Below, piece by piece: positions 24,867 to 34,400 of a stretch of DNA of 64,000 nt. Position 1 is the stretch's first letter, and each line of letters begins with the position of its first letter. The DNA lies in assembly GCA_035494735.1 (NCBI GenBank), contig DATJGS010000023.1:76849-140848 (forward strand), read 5' to 3'. The notes below the pieces were generated by a model, which ran no database searches, was not told where the DNA came from, and saw nothing but the letters and a program-made list of their open reading frames with translations. Both the position numbers and the translations under genes were made by a program. The stretch is from DATJGS01 sp035494735. Its GTDB lineage: Bacteria > Eisenbacteria > RBG-16-71-46.

Positions 24867-27800
24867 CCGCGGACCGCACCGGCCGCGCCGGCCGGCCGCG
24901 CCGTGGATCGTCGCTTTCATCGGCGTGCTCGCGGTCCGCCCGGCCGCCGCTGCGCCCGACGCCGTCCGCCTGCTGCCTTCGGGCGGGACGAGCGTACACT
25001 TCGTGGTCGATGTGCCTCGCCCGAAGCGGCCCGACAGCGTCGGTGTCGCCGCGCCGCTCGAACTGGACGGCTACGAACGTCAGGGCGACGCGGGCGCGCC
25101 CGCGCTGCCGTCGCGCGTCGTCAACGTCGCGGTGCCGCCGGTCGGAGACGTCCAGGTTCGCGTCACGCCGGGCGACCCGCTGACGCTCGAGTCGTTCGCC
25201 GTCGCCCCGATGCCGCGGCGCGCGGGCCGGCCCGGTGCGGAAGAGGAGCGCCTCGACCAGGATCCGGCCGCGTACGCGGCGCACGAGTCGGGAGGCGGCT
25301 GGTTCGCGCGCGTCCTCGGCGTGTCGTGGATGCGCGAGCAGCGCGTGGCCCGGATCGAACTGCGCCCCGTGTCCGTCGATCCGGCGGCGCGGCGCGTGAC
25401 GGCATACGGGCGGCTCGACGTGACGGTCGACGTCTCCGGCGCGACGCTCGAGGGCGCGGCGCCGGACCGCGACGACCCGTTCGAGCGCGTGTATCGCGCC
25501 AGCCTCGTGAACTACGAGCAGGGCCGCGCCTGGCGCCGCCTCCCGCCCGCGGACGCGACGCGCCGGGCGACTCCGGCGGCGCTCGCGGCCGCGACCACGG
25601 TGGTGCCGGACACCACGGTGTACTTCGGGCGCATCTGGGTGAAGCTGGCGATCACGCACACCGGCTTCTACAAGGTGAAGTTCTCGCAGATCCGCAACAC
25701 GGCGCTGTTCAACGGCGACACCACCGCCGTCTCCGACAGCCTGCGCCTGTTCACGTGGCCCGGCGTGCCCGTGCTTCCGGAGAAGAGCTACTGCGACAGT
25801 TGTGACTATCGCGAGGTCGCGATGGGCATGGTCGACGCCGGCCAGGTCGGCACGTTCGGAAATCCCAACGATGCGTTCTATTTCTTCGCGCTGGGACCCA
25901 GTGAGTGGACGGACTTGTCCGATCCGACGCAGCCGGATTCCACGTTCCTCGACCATCCGTACGACACGAAGAACTACTTCTACCTGACGCTGGCCACGCC
26001 GAACGCACCGGTGCCCGGTGCGCCGAAACGCATCGCGGCGGTGTCGGGCGCGGTGAGCGGCAATCCCGCGATCACGCCCACGACATTCCCGGAGCGCCTG
26101 CATTTCGAACAGGACATCGAGTACTTCCCGGACGCGACGCCGCTGCGCGCGCCGCAGAATCTGTTCTGGGAAAAATGGTTCTGGCAGAGCCTGAACCCCG
26201 GCCAGTCGTTCGTCTCGTTCTTCGACCTGCCGGGCGCCGATCTCGCGCAGCCCATGCGTCTGAAAATCCGGGCCTGGGGGCTGTCGTCGTTCGACGGCTG
26301 CTCGGGCGACATCGGACTGCCGAACCACCTGCTCGACATCGGCCTCAACAACGCGCTCGTCGACACGCTGGGCTGGAGGCGCGAGATCGGCGCGACGGCG
26401 GACACCTTGCTCACGTCCGGGTTCGTCGCCGCCGGCAACCGCCTCGAGGTCGCGGACCGCCTGATCGGCGGGTGCGCGGCGCGCGAGGACCGCAGCGCGG
26501 TCGCGTGGTACCAGGTCGCCTACGCGCGGCGTTTCGAATCCGTGAACGACGAGCTCACGTTCTCGTCGCCGGCCGGCGCGGGGACGATCCAGTTCGCGAT
26601 CGATTCGCTGCGTTCCGGCGTGCTGACGACGCGCGTGTTCGACGTCACCGACGCGTACGCGCCGAGCGAGGTGCAGCTCAGCGCGCTGAACTTCACGACC
26701 GAGGCGCCGGGCCGGTTCCGCCTGACGTTCGAGCGGCCCCAGGCGGACACGCGGCGCTACCGGATGATCCAGGAGGCGAGTCTCGCGCCGTTTGCGGACG
26801 CGAGCATCGCGAACGCGCCGCTGTACAGCGTGACGACGAACCTGCGCTCATCCACGAATGGCGCGGACTTCATCGTCGTGTACTACGACGCGTTCAAGGC
26901 CGCGGCGGACTCGCTGGCGGCGTGGCGCGCCGTGCACCTGCCGCTGGAACGCTCCGGACCGTACCGCACGTTCGAAGTGCCGATCTCCGCGCTCTACGAC
27001 CAGTTCTCCGGCGGGCGCACGGATCCGGCGGCCATCCGCAACTTCCTGCGCGCGGTGTTCTACAACTGGCAGGGCCCGACGACGTCGTTCGTGACGTTCC
27101 TCGGGGACGCGTCATACGACTTCAAGAACCTGACGAATCGCGCGCCGGCCGGCCAGCCCGGGACCCTGCTGCCCTCGTACGAGAACGGCTACGACCCGGG
27201 CATCGAAGGCGGGCTCCAGTTCTCGGGCGACGACTGGATCCTGAACGTCGACAACGCGCAGATCGTGCTGCCTGATTTCTTCGGCGGCCGTATCCCGGTG
27301 GACGACCCGGCCACCGCGCTCGTGTACGTCACCGGCAAGTTGCTGCCGTACGAGCGCAGCGAGCCGCTCGGCGAGCAGCACAACCGCATCCTGTACATCG
27401 CCGACGACAACATCCAGGCCGCGAACCCGGGAGGGATCGATCCGCTGGGCTGGACGCACCTGGCGCAGACGTCGACGCTGGACCGCAAGTTCACGCCCGC
27501 GCACATCGACCGGCGCTACGTCTACCTGCACAAGTACGCGGACGGCCCGGGCGACACCAAGCCCGGCGCGAAGGTCGACATCAAGAAGAGCATTTCGGAT
27601 GGCGTGCGCATCTTCAACTACATCGGTCACGGCAGCCCGTTCAAGATCACCGACGAATCCGTGTTCCTCGACGTCGACGCCGGGACGCTGACGAACGCGG
27701 ACCGCCTGAACGTGTTCGTGTCCGCGTCGTGCGACGTCGGCAAGTTCAACGACCCCTCCGTGCAGAGCCTGGGTGAACGCCTGATCACGCAGGCGAACGG

Positions 27801-29145
27801 CGGCTCGATCGGCGTCGTCTCGGCCACCGGCCTCGCGCTCAGCAGTCAGAACGCCTCGCTCAACCAGACGTTGTTCGACGTGGTGTTCGATCGCGACACA
27901 CTGGGCGGCAACGGCCAGTACCACTCCAGCCTCGCGGCCGGGCTCCTGGCCGCGAAGTTCGCCTCGACGAACACGACGCAGAAATACCAGCTGATGGGGG
28001 ATGCGGCCACGAGCGTGAACCTGCCGAAGACCTGGGCCGACGTCTCGCTGTGGGATTCGGCCGGGGTGACGCCGCTCGCCCTCGTGCAGCGCGGACAGAC
28101 CGTCGAGTTCCAGGGCACCGTCCGCGATCGACCGGGAGGCACGCCGCTCAACTTCAACGGCGTCGCCGGCGTCCTGATCGAGGACTCGGCGCCGATCGAA
28201 ATGGCGCCACCGTGCGCCTACTGCGACACGACGAGCTACTTCTTCTATCCGGGCGTGATCTTCCGCGGCGACGTCGAGGTCACGGGCGGCACGTTCCACG
28301 GTCGCTTCGTCGTGCCGCTCGAGGCCGCGCTCGGCGGCTTCGGACGCGCGCGCGCCTACGTGACCGGCCAGGTCGCGGGACAGGGCTTCACGACGGATGG
28401 CGTGGGCAGCGTGCGCACGCAGGTCGCGCTGGGAGCCGGTGGCTCGAACGACCACGATGGGCCGCGCATCACGCTGTCGTTCGTCGGCGGCGCGACGACC
28501 GTGCGTCCCGACGCCCAGCTGCGCGTGGACCTGTTCGACCAGAGCGGCATCCTGCTCACCGGTCACTCGCCGCAGAACGGCATCGTCGTCACGCTCGACG
28601 ACAACACGACGACGCGCGTCGACATCACGTCGAGCTTCCGCTACGCCGCCGACTCCTATCAGTCCGGTTTCGCGCTGTTCCAGTTGCCCGACCTCGCTCC
28701 GGGATCACATCGCGTGAAGGTGTCGGCGGCCGACAACTTCGCGGCCGGGCTGAACGCCGGCGAGCACCGCTCGAGCGCGAGCCTGGACTTCGAGGTCGTG
28801 GCCGTGCCCTCGCTGAACGTGGCGCGCGCCTACCTGTTCCCGAACCCGACGAACTCGCGCGGACCTCGGCCGGGAGGGACGTTCGTCATCGACGCGCCCG
28901 GCGACTCGGTCAACGTGCTGTTCCGCATGTACACGATTACCGGCAAGGTCATCCGGACGTTCAAGGTTCCGGGCGGCATCGGCCAGGTCCAGATTCCGTG
29001 GGACGGGCTGGACGAAGATGGCTCGGCGCTGGCAAATGGGGTGTATCTGTTCAAGGTCTACGTTTACGGCCGGGAAGCCGACGGGTCGAGCAGCGCGAAA
29101 CAGCGCGCGATCTCCGAAGGGCGCTTCGTCGTCGTCAATCGCTGA
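24844..29145 (+). CDS. C25 (gingipain/PorU-like) cysteine peptidase with FlgD-like tail
   Basis: TTG 24844 is the only start between the in-frame stop at 24835 and the signal peptide (RPAAPWIVAFIGVLAVRPAAA), so it is accepted although it overlaps the trm112-like gene by 23 bp. The 1433-residue protein has a beta-rich N-terminal half and a caspase-like C25 domain with the His/Cys dyad at H929 (FNYIGHGSP) and C963 (VSASCDVGKF). Ig-like segments and a FlgD-like C-terminal domain follow (ARAYLFPNPTNSRG to NGVYLFKVYVYG). Length and order match PorU, the type IX sortase that cuts C-terminal signals, more than secreted gingipains. The adjacent PorV-like gene supports that reading. The catalytic dyad is intact. 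Confidence 0.88.
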   Translation: MTKPRSSSRGPHRPRRPAAPWIVAFIGVLAVRPAAAAPDAVRLLPSGGTSVHFVVDVPRPKRPDSVGVAAPLELDGYERQGDAGAPALPSRVVNVAVPPVGDVQVRVTPGDPLTLESFAVAPMPRRAGRPGAEEERLDQDPAAYAAHESGGGWFARVLGVSWMREQRVARIELRPVSVDPAARRVTAYGRLDVTVDVSGATLEGAAPDRDDPFERVYRASLVNYEQGRAWRRLPPADATRRATPAALAAATTVVPDTTVYFGRIWVKLAITHTGFYKVKFSQIRNTALFNGDTTAVSDSLRLFTWPGVPVLPEKSYCDSCDYREVAMGMVDAGQVGTFGNPNDAFYFFALGPSEWTDLSDPTQPDSTFLDHPYDTKNYFYLTLATPNAPVPGAPKRIAAVSGAVSGNPAITPTTFPERLHFEQDIEYFPDATPLRAPQNLFWEKWFWQSLNPGQSFVSFFDLPGADLAQPMRLKIRAWGLSSFDGCSGDIGLPNHLLDIGLNNALVDTLGWRREIGATADTLLTSGFVAAGNRLEVADRLIGGCAAREDRSAVAWYQVAYARRFESVNDELTFSSPAGAGTIQFAIDSLRSGVLTTRVFDVTDAYAPSEVQLSALNFTTEAPGRFRLTFERPQADTRRYRMIQEASLAPFADASIANAPLYSVTTNLRSSTNGADFIVVYYDAFKAAADSLAAWRAVHLPLERSGPYRTFEVPISALYDQFSGGRTDPAAIRNFLRAVFYNWQGPTTSFVTFLGDASYDFKNLTNRAPAGQPGTLLPSYENGYDPGIEGGLQFSGDDWILNVDNAQIVLPDFFGGRIPVDDPATALVYVTGKLLPYERSEPLGEQHNRILYIADDNIQAANPGGIDPLGWTHLAQTSTLDRKFTPAHIDRRYVYLHKYADGPGDTKPGAKVDIKKSISDGVRIFNYIGHGSPFKITDESVFLDVDAGTLTNADRLNVFVSASCDVGKFNDPSVQSLGERLITQANGGSIGVVSATGLALSSQNASLNQTLFDVVFDRDTLGGNGQYHSSLAAGLLAAKFASTNTTQKYQLMGDAATSVNLPKTWADVSLWDSAGVTPLALVQRGQTVEFQGTVRDRPGGTPLNFNGVAGVLIEDSAPIEMAPPCAYCDTTSYFFYPGVIFRGDVEVTGGTFHGRFVVPLEAALGGFGRARAYVTGQVAGQGFTTDGVGSVRTQVALGAGGSNDHDGPRITLSFVGGATTVRPDAQLRVDLFDQSGILLTGHSPQNGIVVTLDDNTTTRVDITSSFRYAADSYQSGFALFQLPDLAPGSHRVKVSAADNFAAGLNAGEHRSSASLDFEVVAVPSLNVARAYLFPNPTNSRGPRPGGTFVIDAPGDSVNVLFRMYTITGKVIRTFKVPGGIGQVQIPWDGLDEDGSALANGVYLFKVYVYGREADGSSSAKQRAISEGRFVVVNR

Positions 29146-29191
29146 CCCGACATTCGGCAAAATGCATGGAGCGGGCCGGGTTCAGACGGTG

Positions 29192-29197
29192 TAATAT
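29192..29197 (+). promoter_or_regulatory. Candidate -10 box ahead of the PorV-like gene
   Basis: TAATAT preceded by TG lies 42 bp before the ATG. No matching -35 is found, so this is a weak call that could give the barrel gene extra transcription within the block. Confidence 0.3.
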
Positions 29198-29238
29198 CGT
29201 TGCTCGCTCGCGGCTCTGGACCGGAGGTAGACTCGTCT

Positions 29239-30189
29239 ATGCGTTCCTGGATTCGATTGTTTGCTGTGGCCCTTGGACTTCTGACGTTCGCCGGCACCGC
29301 CCTCGCCCAGGGCACGGGCCGTTCGCTCGATATTCAGCCCGGCGCTCGCCAGAACGGCATGGGCGCGGCGGGCGTTGCGCTCCCGGAAGACGCGACCGGC
29401 GCCACCTGGTGGAATCCGGCCGGACTCGGCTTCCTGGATCGCGCGAGCGTCGACCTCACGTACGCGCAGCTCGTGCCCGGCCTGGCCAGCGACGTCTCCT
29501 ACAACTACCTCACGTACATCCAGCCGACGGCGGGCTGGGGCTCGTTCGGGCTCGGCATCGTGTTCCTGTCCTACGGCGAGAGCCAGGGTTCGGATCCGGC
29601 CGGCAACCCGACCCAGAAGTTCGGCTCCAACGAGTTCTCTCCGGCGCTGTCGTACGGCACGAAGCTGCTCCCCGACCTTTCGGTGGGCGCCTCCATCAAG
29701 TACATCCGCATCCAGCTCGCGCCGAACAGTCTGAGCGGCGTCGGCTCGACGTTCGGGCTCGACCTCGCGGCGCTGTACAAGATCCCGGTGGCGCGCGTGA
29801 ACCTCGGCGCGAACGTGCAGAACCTGGGACCGAGCGTGACGTTCATCAACGAGGACGAAGCCAGCCCGCTGAGCCGCAACGTGCGCGTGGGCGGATCGTG
29901 GGCGCCGGTCTCGACCAAGCAGTTCACGCTCACGGTGGCCTCCGACTTCAATCAGTCGCTCGTCACGCGGGACTTCCGCGTGTACAACAACGGTCTCGAG
30001 CTCAAGTACACGGACCAGATCGCCGGTCGCATCGGCTGGTACTCGGATCCGCTCGGTGACATCGGCGACCTCACGTACGGCATCGGCGTCTACTTCAAGA
30101 GTCTGTCGATCGACTTCGGCAGTATTCCCCAGGCCCGCAACTCCGGACTCGACGACGTCAAGAAGATCACGCTCGGGTACCGCTTCTAG
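29239..30189 (+). CDS. PorV/PorQ-like outer-membrane beta-barrel protein
   Basis: ATG 29239 follows GGAGG and opens a signal peptide (MRSWIRLFAVALGLLTFAGTALA). The 316-residue product has the PorV/UPF0164 landmark near the mature N terminus, GARQNGMGAAGVALPEDATGATWWNPAGLG. It continues as alternating strands and ends in an aromatic residue (ITLGYRF), as outer-membrane barrels do. In type IX secretion PorV is a FadL-like shuttle that binds C-terminal signals at the translocon and hands cargo to PorU. Lying 94 bp after a PorU-like gene, this is the natural partner. PorQ or a general barrel of the same family remains possible. Confidence 0.85.
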   Translation: MRSWIRLFAVALGLLTFAGTALAQGTGRSLDIQPGARQNGMGAAGVALPEDATGATWWNPAGLGFLDRASVDLTYAQLVPGLASDVSYNYLTYIQPTAGWGSFGLGIVFLSYGESQGSDPAGNPTQKFGSNEFSPALSYGTKLLPDLSVGASIKYIRIQLAPNSLSGVGSTFGLDLAALYKIPVARVNLGANVQNLGPSVTFINEDEASPLSRNVRVGGSWAPVSTKQFTLTVASDFNQSLVTRDFRVYNNGLELKYTDQIAGRIGWYSDPLGDIGDLTYGIGVYFKSLSIDFGSIPQARNSGLDDVKKITLGYRF

Positions 30190-30219
30190 CACCATCGACC
30201 GAGGGTTCCGGGTCTCCAC

Positions 30220-33200
30220 TTGCGCGGCCACGGCTATCTCCGACTCTTCCTGCTGAGCCTCGGTGTGGCGGCGCTGCCCGTGCACGCCGCCGAGATCACG
30301 GGCGCCCAAAGGCTGATCGGAGCCCGCGCCGCCGCCACGCTCGCGGCGCGCGGCCGCGCGTCGGACGCGCGCGTCGCTCCGCCGCAAGTCGAGCGCCACC
30401 TCGCGGACCTCGATCGCCGCTGGCGTTCGTTCCCGGATCAGTTGAGCCGCGGCAACTTCAACTGGTCCCGCGCCGCGCATCGCCGCGCGGGCTGGAAGGC
30501 GCCGCTCGGCGCGAGAGCGGCCGGCCGCGCGGGCGCGGCGAACGCCGCGATCCTGCCGGCCGACACGCTGCATGTCGCGATCCTGCGCATCGACTTCCTT
30601 ACCGATCGGGACGACGCGGCTTCGACCGGCGACGGGCACTTCGACCTGAGCGGCCCCGACACGACGCTGGCGCCGATCGATCGCGCGCCGCACAACCGCT
30701 CGTTTTATCAGGCCCACGCCGAGGCCCTGAAGCGCTACCACGAGGCCCAGTCGTACGGGCGCACGATCGTCGTGCCCGAGGTGTGGCCGCGCACCCCCAA
30801 TGGCGCGTATCACGTCAGCGACATGGCGGACTTCGGGCCGTGGTATTTCAGTCCCGACATCTATCCCGCTGCCGTGCACATGTTCCAGACGTTCCTGTCG
30901 GCGGCCGATTCGCAGTCGAAGGCGCTCGGCGACCGCATCCCCTGGGACAAGATCGATCGCGTCGTGCTGATCCACGCCGGCAGCGACCTGCAGAGCGACG
31001 TGCGCCAGGACACGCACGAGGACATCCCGTCGTTCACGCTCGGCGTCGCGGACAGCGAGATCGTGTACATGCGCGACGTCGTGACGCCCGGGGATTCGAT
31101 CGGCGTGAGCCTCGCGTCGTTCATCCCCGAGACCGCGAACCAGGACGGCTTCTTCGGCGCCATCAACGGCGTGCTCGCGCACGAGTGCGGCCACCTGTTC
31201 TACGGCTTCTTCGACGTGTACAACATCGAGACGGGCTTTCCGGTCGTCGGCGACTGGAGCCTGATGGACAGCGGCAACCTGGTCGGCTCGCTCGTCGAAC
31301 TCAGCGACGGCTCGGAGATCTACGCGACCGGTTTCCTGCCGCCCAGCATCGATCCGTTCCAGCGCCAGTTCACGAGCGACCTCCTCGTGCCGAGGGAGGC
31401 GAGCTACGGCGACACGATGACGATCCTGAACAGCGAGCGGAATCCTGACGTGCGCCGCGTCACGCTCTCGGGCGACGAGCACCTGCTGCTCGAGAACCGG
31501 CAGAGTTCGTCGGGCACCGTGGAGTTCGATCAGGATTCCCTGACCCGCGTCGTGCTCGGCCCCAGTCTCCCCGACAAGTTCGAATACGACGCGTTGCTGC
31601 CGGGCGGAGGGCTGCTCGTGTGGCACGTCGACGAGAGCGTGATCCCGTTCGAGTTCGCGTTCCCGCTGGACACGTCGCTGCGCGTGAATCCCGACTTCGG
31701 ACTGAACACGAATCCGAACCGGCTCGGCTTGTCGGTCGTGGAAGCCGACGGCCTGGGCGATCTGGGCGACCCCGGATCGCCGTACCTGTTCGGCTCCAAG
31801 TACGATCCGTTCTTCGTCGGCAACAACACCGTGCTCTCCGACACGACGCATCCGAACCTCGTCACGCACACCGGCACGCTGCCGCACCTGCGCCTCGACA
31901 TCCTGGATCCGCCGGGCGCCGCGATGCGCGTGTGGGCGCGGCGCAACTGGCAGTTGCCCGGCTGGCCCGTGCGCGCCGAGTTCCCGACGACCGGGCCCGT
32001 GCTGCTCGCGGTCGACGCCGACGGCGATCGCAACCTGGAAGTGTGCTGGGCCGGCGGCGACGAGCATGGCGCGGACAGCACCGGCATCTTCTGCGTGCGC
32101 ATGAACGGCCAGGGCCTGTTCGGTCCCGACTTCGAATTCGCACAGCTCGACACCCGCCCCAATCCCATCATGGCCGCGCTGCCGACGGGCGAATACGGCG
32201 GCGACGGCCTGCCGTCGCTGGGCCCGTCGCTGTTCGCGATCACGACGATGCCGAGCGGTCCGGACACGCTGAGCCCGGGCGGCCGCGTGTGGCTCATCGA
32301 CCACTTCGGCAGCCCGCCGGTCGGCTGGCCGGCGCATCTGCCGGCGCTCGTCACCACGCCGCCGGTCATCGCCGGCGTCTATCCCAACGCGTATGTGTTC
32401 GTGGGCTGCGCGGACGGCAAGGTGTACGGGCTCGATCTCGCCGCGAACATCGTCTTCACGTCCGCGGCCCTGCCCGGCCCGATCGCCGGGCGTCTCGCGG
32501 TGCGCGGCTTCGTCACGCCGAACGGCGCGGAGGGCCAGATCGCGGCCGGCGACGCGCTCGGCGACGTGGCCGCGTTCCAGGGCTGCGTCGGGCTGTGCGT
32601 CGGGACCATCCCGCCGACATGGGTGACCCGCGTCGGCGGCAGCGGCTTCGATCCCGACTTCGTGTGGCTGGACTTCAACGGCTCGAGCGCGGGCGGCGCC
32701 GCCGGGCTGTCGTGCGCCAGCGGCGCTCCGCAGCTCGTGGCCCACGATGCGGACCGGCTGTGGGCGTTCTGCGCCGAGGGCACGGCGATCGGTGGGTGGG
32801 GCCACGCCGCGCCCGACACGCTCGTCGCGGCGTTGGGCGCCGCAGACGCCGACGGCGACGGCCAGCCCGAGGTGCTGATCCAGACGATCGACTCGCGCGT
32901 CGGCTTCGTGAACGCCGACGGCTATCCGTCTCCGGGCTGGCCGCGGCGTACGACGCCCGAGCACTTCCCGAGCGGCGGCTCGCCGCTCGCGCTCGACGTG
33001 AATGGTGACGGTCACGCCGAGATCCTGGCGATGAACGCGAGCGGCATGCTGTCGGCGCTCGGCTCGGACGGCCGGCAGGCCCCGGGCTTCCCGCTGGGCA
33101 CAGGCGTGGGCGCGATGGGCGCTCCGGTGATCGCCGATCTCAATCGCGACGGCGCGCTCGAGGTGATCGCGCCCGACCACCTCGGCGACTTGTTCGCGTA

Positions 33201-33603
33201 CAGCCTGCCCACGCCGTCGTTCGACCCCGTCGTGTCGTCGTGGCCGATGCTGGGCGGCGATCCCGGCCGCACGTCGTGGCTGCCCGCGTCGCGCACCACG
33301 CTCGCGGCCGCGCCGTCGCCCGGCCCGCTCGAGAAGGGCTCGCTCAAGGTGTATCCGAATCCGGCGCGGCGCCAGCCGGTGTCGTTCGCGTACAAGCTCA
33401 GCGAACCGGCGCGCGTCGACTTCCACATCCTCGACACCTCGGGACACGAGGTCGCGAGCTTCACCCGCGACGGCCGGCAGTCCGACAACACCGAGATCTG
33501 GGATCCGGGACGTCTGCCGGCCGGGCTGTACCTGGCGCGCATCCACTTCCTGGCGTCCGGCCGCGAGCACACCGAGCTGCGCCAGGTGGCGCTCCTCCGA
33601 TGA
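30220..33603 (+). CDS. M6-like secreted zinc metalloprotease with FG-GAP repeats and FlgD-like tail
   Basis: The start is TTG 30220, preceded by GAGGG, opening on a signal peptide (RGHGYLRLFLLSLGVAALPV). The 1127-residue product carries HECGH (H321, E322, H325) within NGVLAHECGHLFYGFFDVYN, then VGDWSLMDSG, as in the immune-inhibitor-A/M6 family, where an Asp after the HExxH helix may complete the zinc site. From about residue 570 FG-GAP-like repeats appear (LAVDADGDRNLEVCWAG, LDVNGDGHAEILAM, IADLNRDGALEVIA). The last ~80 residues form the FlgD-like tail (LKVYPNPARRQPVSFAYKL to GLYLARIHFLASG). It is likely exported as cargo of the neighbouring secretion proteins. The next gene overlaps its stop by ATGA. 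Confidence 0.87.
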   Translation: MRGHGYLRLFLLSLGVAALPVHAAEITGAQRLIGARAAATLAARGRASDARVAPPQVERHLADLDRRWRSFPDQLSRGNFNWSRAAHRRAGWKAPLGARAAGRAGAANAAILPADTLHVAILRIDFLTDRDDAASTGDGHFDLSGPDTTLAPIDRAPHNRSFYQAHAEALKRYHEAQSYGRTIVVPEVWPRTPNGAYHVSDMADFGPWYFSPDIYPAAVHMFQTFLSAADSQSKALGDRIPWDKIDRVVLIHAGSDLQSDVRQDTHEDIPSFTLGVADSEIVYMRDVVTPGDSIGVSLASFIPETANQDGFFGAINGVLAHECGHLFYGFFDVYNIETGFPVVGDWSLMDSGNLVGSLVELSDGSEIYATGFLPPSIDPFQRQFTSDLLVPREASYGDTMTILNSERNPDVRRVTLSGDEHLLLENRQSSSGTVEFDQDSLTRVVLGPSLPDKFEYDALLPGGGLLVWHVDESVIPFEFAFPLDTSLRVNPDFGLNTNPNRLGLSVVEADGLGDLGDPGSPYLFGSKYDPFFVGNNTVLSDTTHPNLVTHTGTLPHLRLDILDPPGAAMRVWARRNWQLPGWPVRAEFPTTGPVLLAVDADGDRNLEVCWAGGDEHGADSTGIFCVRMNGQGLFGPDFEFAQLDTRPNPIMAALPTGEYGGDGLPSLGPSLFAITTMPSGPDTLSPGGRVWLIDHFGSPPVGWPAHLPALVTTPPVIAGVYPNAYVFVGCADGKVYGLDLAANIVFTSAALPGPIAGRLAVRGFVTPNGAEGQIAAGDALGDVAAFQGCVGLCVGTIPPTWVTRVGGSGFDPDFVWLDFNGSSAGGAAGLSCASGAPQLVAHDADRLWAFCAEGTAIGGWGHAAPDTLVAALGAADADGDGQPEVLIQTIDSRVGFVNADGYPSPGWPRRTTPEHFPSGGSPLALDVNGDGHAEILAMNASGMLSALGSDGRQAPGFPLGTGVGAMGAPVIADLNRDGALEVIAPDHLGDLFAYSLPTPSFDPVVSSWPMLGGDPGRTSWLPASRTTLAAAPSPGPLEKGSLKVYPNPARRQPVSFAYKLSEPARVDFHILDTSGHEVASFTRDGRQSDNTEIWDPGRLPAGLYLARIHFLASGREHTELRQVALLR

Positions 33604-34400
33604 GCGCGCGCCGCGGCTTCGCGTGCGTCCTCGCCGCGTGGGCGGGCGTCGTCGCCTGCGCGTGCGCGGCGCGCGGCGCCGTGCTCGACGGTTCGCCGCT
33701 CGCGCTGTCGCTGATGGGCAGCGGACCGCGGCCCGAACTCGTGTTCGCGCAGCGCAGCATCGTGCGCTCGTGGGGCCTGTCGGAGGACACGCTCTACCAC
33801 GAGGTCGAGATCCCGGACTGGAAGTCGGAGAACGGCGCGCTCGCGCTGTCCGCGGTCGTGCCCGGCGCCGGCCAGGTGTACGCCGGCCAGCGCACGGGTC
33901 TGCTGTTCACGCTCGCCGAGGCCACGCTCGCGTTCGAGGGCTGGTACAACCGCCGGCGGGGACGGGACGTGAGGGACGAGGCGATGCGCTGGGCGGGATC
34001 GCCGGACGACTCCACGTCGCACTTCTCGTTCGCGACGTACGAGCAACGCACGGGCCTGAGCGCGGACGCGCTGCGCGCGATCTACGTCTCGGACCGCGCG
34101 CTGTTCTACTACCTGATCGCGCGCGACGACGCGTGGAGCGAAGGCTGGTCCGACGCCAACTCGGGCGGCGTCCAGCGCGCGCGCTTCATCGGCATCCGCG
34201 ACGACTCCGAGGCGCACTTCCGCCGCTCCCGCGAATTCACCGGACTGCTGTGGGTGAACCACGTGGCCGCCGCGCTGGACGCGGTGCGCGCGGCGCGCAC
34301 GCACAACCTGCCGCTGCGCGAGAACCTCAAGCTGCAGCTGAAGAGCAGCTGGGTGCCCGGGCACGTCGGACTGCGCGCGTCGCTGGAAGGGAGATTCTGA
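33600..34400 (+). CDS. DUF5683-like envelope protein (copy 1)
   Basis: ATG 33600 overlaps the protease stop (ATGA). The 266-residue product has a signal peptide (SARRGFACVLAAWAGVVACA) and then a DUF5683-like core, ALALSAVVPGAGQVYAGQRTGLLFTLAEATLAFEGWYNRR, which predicts hydrophobic helices around a conserved PGxGQxYxG turn. The rest is helical and charged, ending in LRASLEGRF. DUF5683 proteins are common in Bacteroidota and relatives, usually of unknown role and linked to the envelope. The next gene is a diverged second copy, starting on the last base of this stop codon. Confidence 0.7.
   Translation: MSARRGFACVLAAWAGVVACACAARGAVLDGSPLALSLMGSGPRPELVFAQRSIVRSWGLSEDTLYHEVEIPDWKSENGALALSAVVPGAGQVYAGQRTGLLFTLAEATLAFEGWYNRRRGRDVRDEAMRWAGSPDDSTSHFSFATYEQRTGLSADALRAIYVSDRALFYYLIARDDAWSEGWSDANSGGVQRARFIGIRDDSEAHFRRSREFTGLLWVNHVAAALDAVRAARTHNLPLRENLKLQLKSSWVPGHVGLRASLEGRF

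Noticed and set aside
24844..29145. C25 protein as a plain secreted gingipain
   Set aside because: Total length, the long beta-rich N-terminal half and the adjacent PorV-like gene fit PorU better, though the two cannot be fully separated by eye.
29182..33570. Minus-strand frame of 1462 residues
   Set aside because: It is antisense to the PorV-like and M6-like genes. The sense products have signal peptides, catalytic motifs and tails; the antisense product has none.
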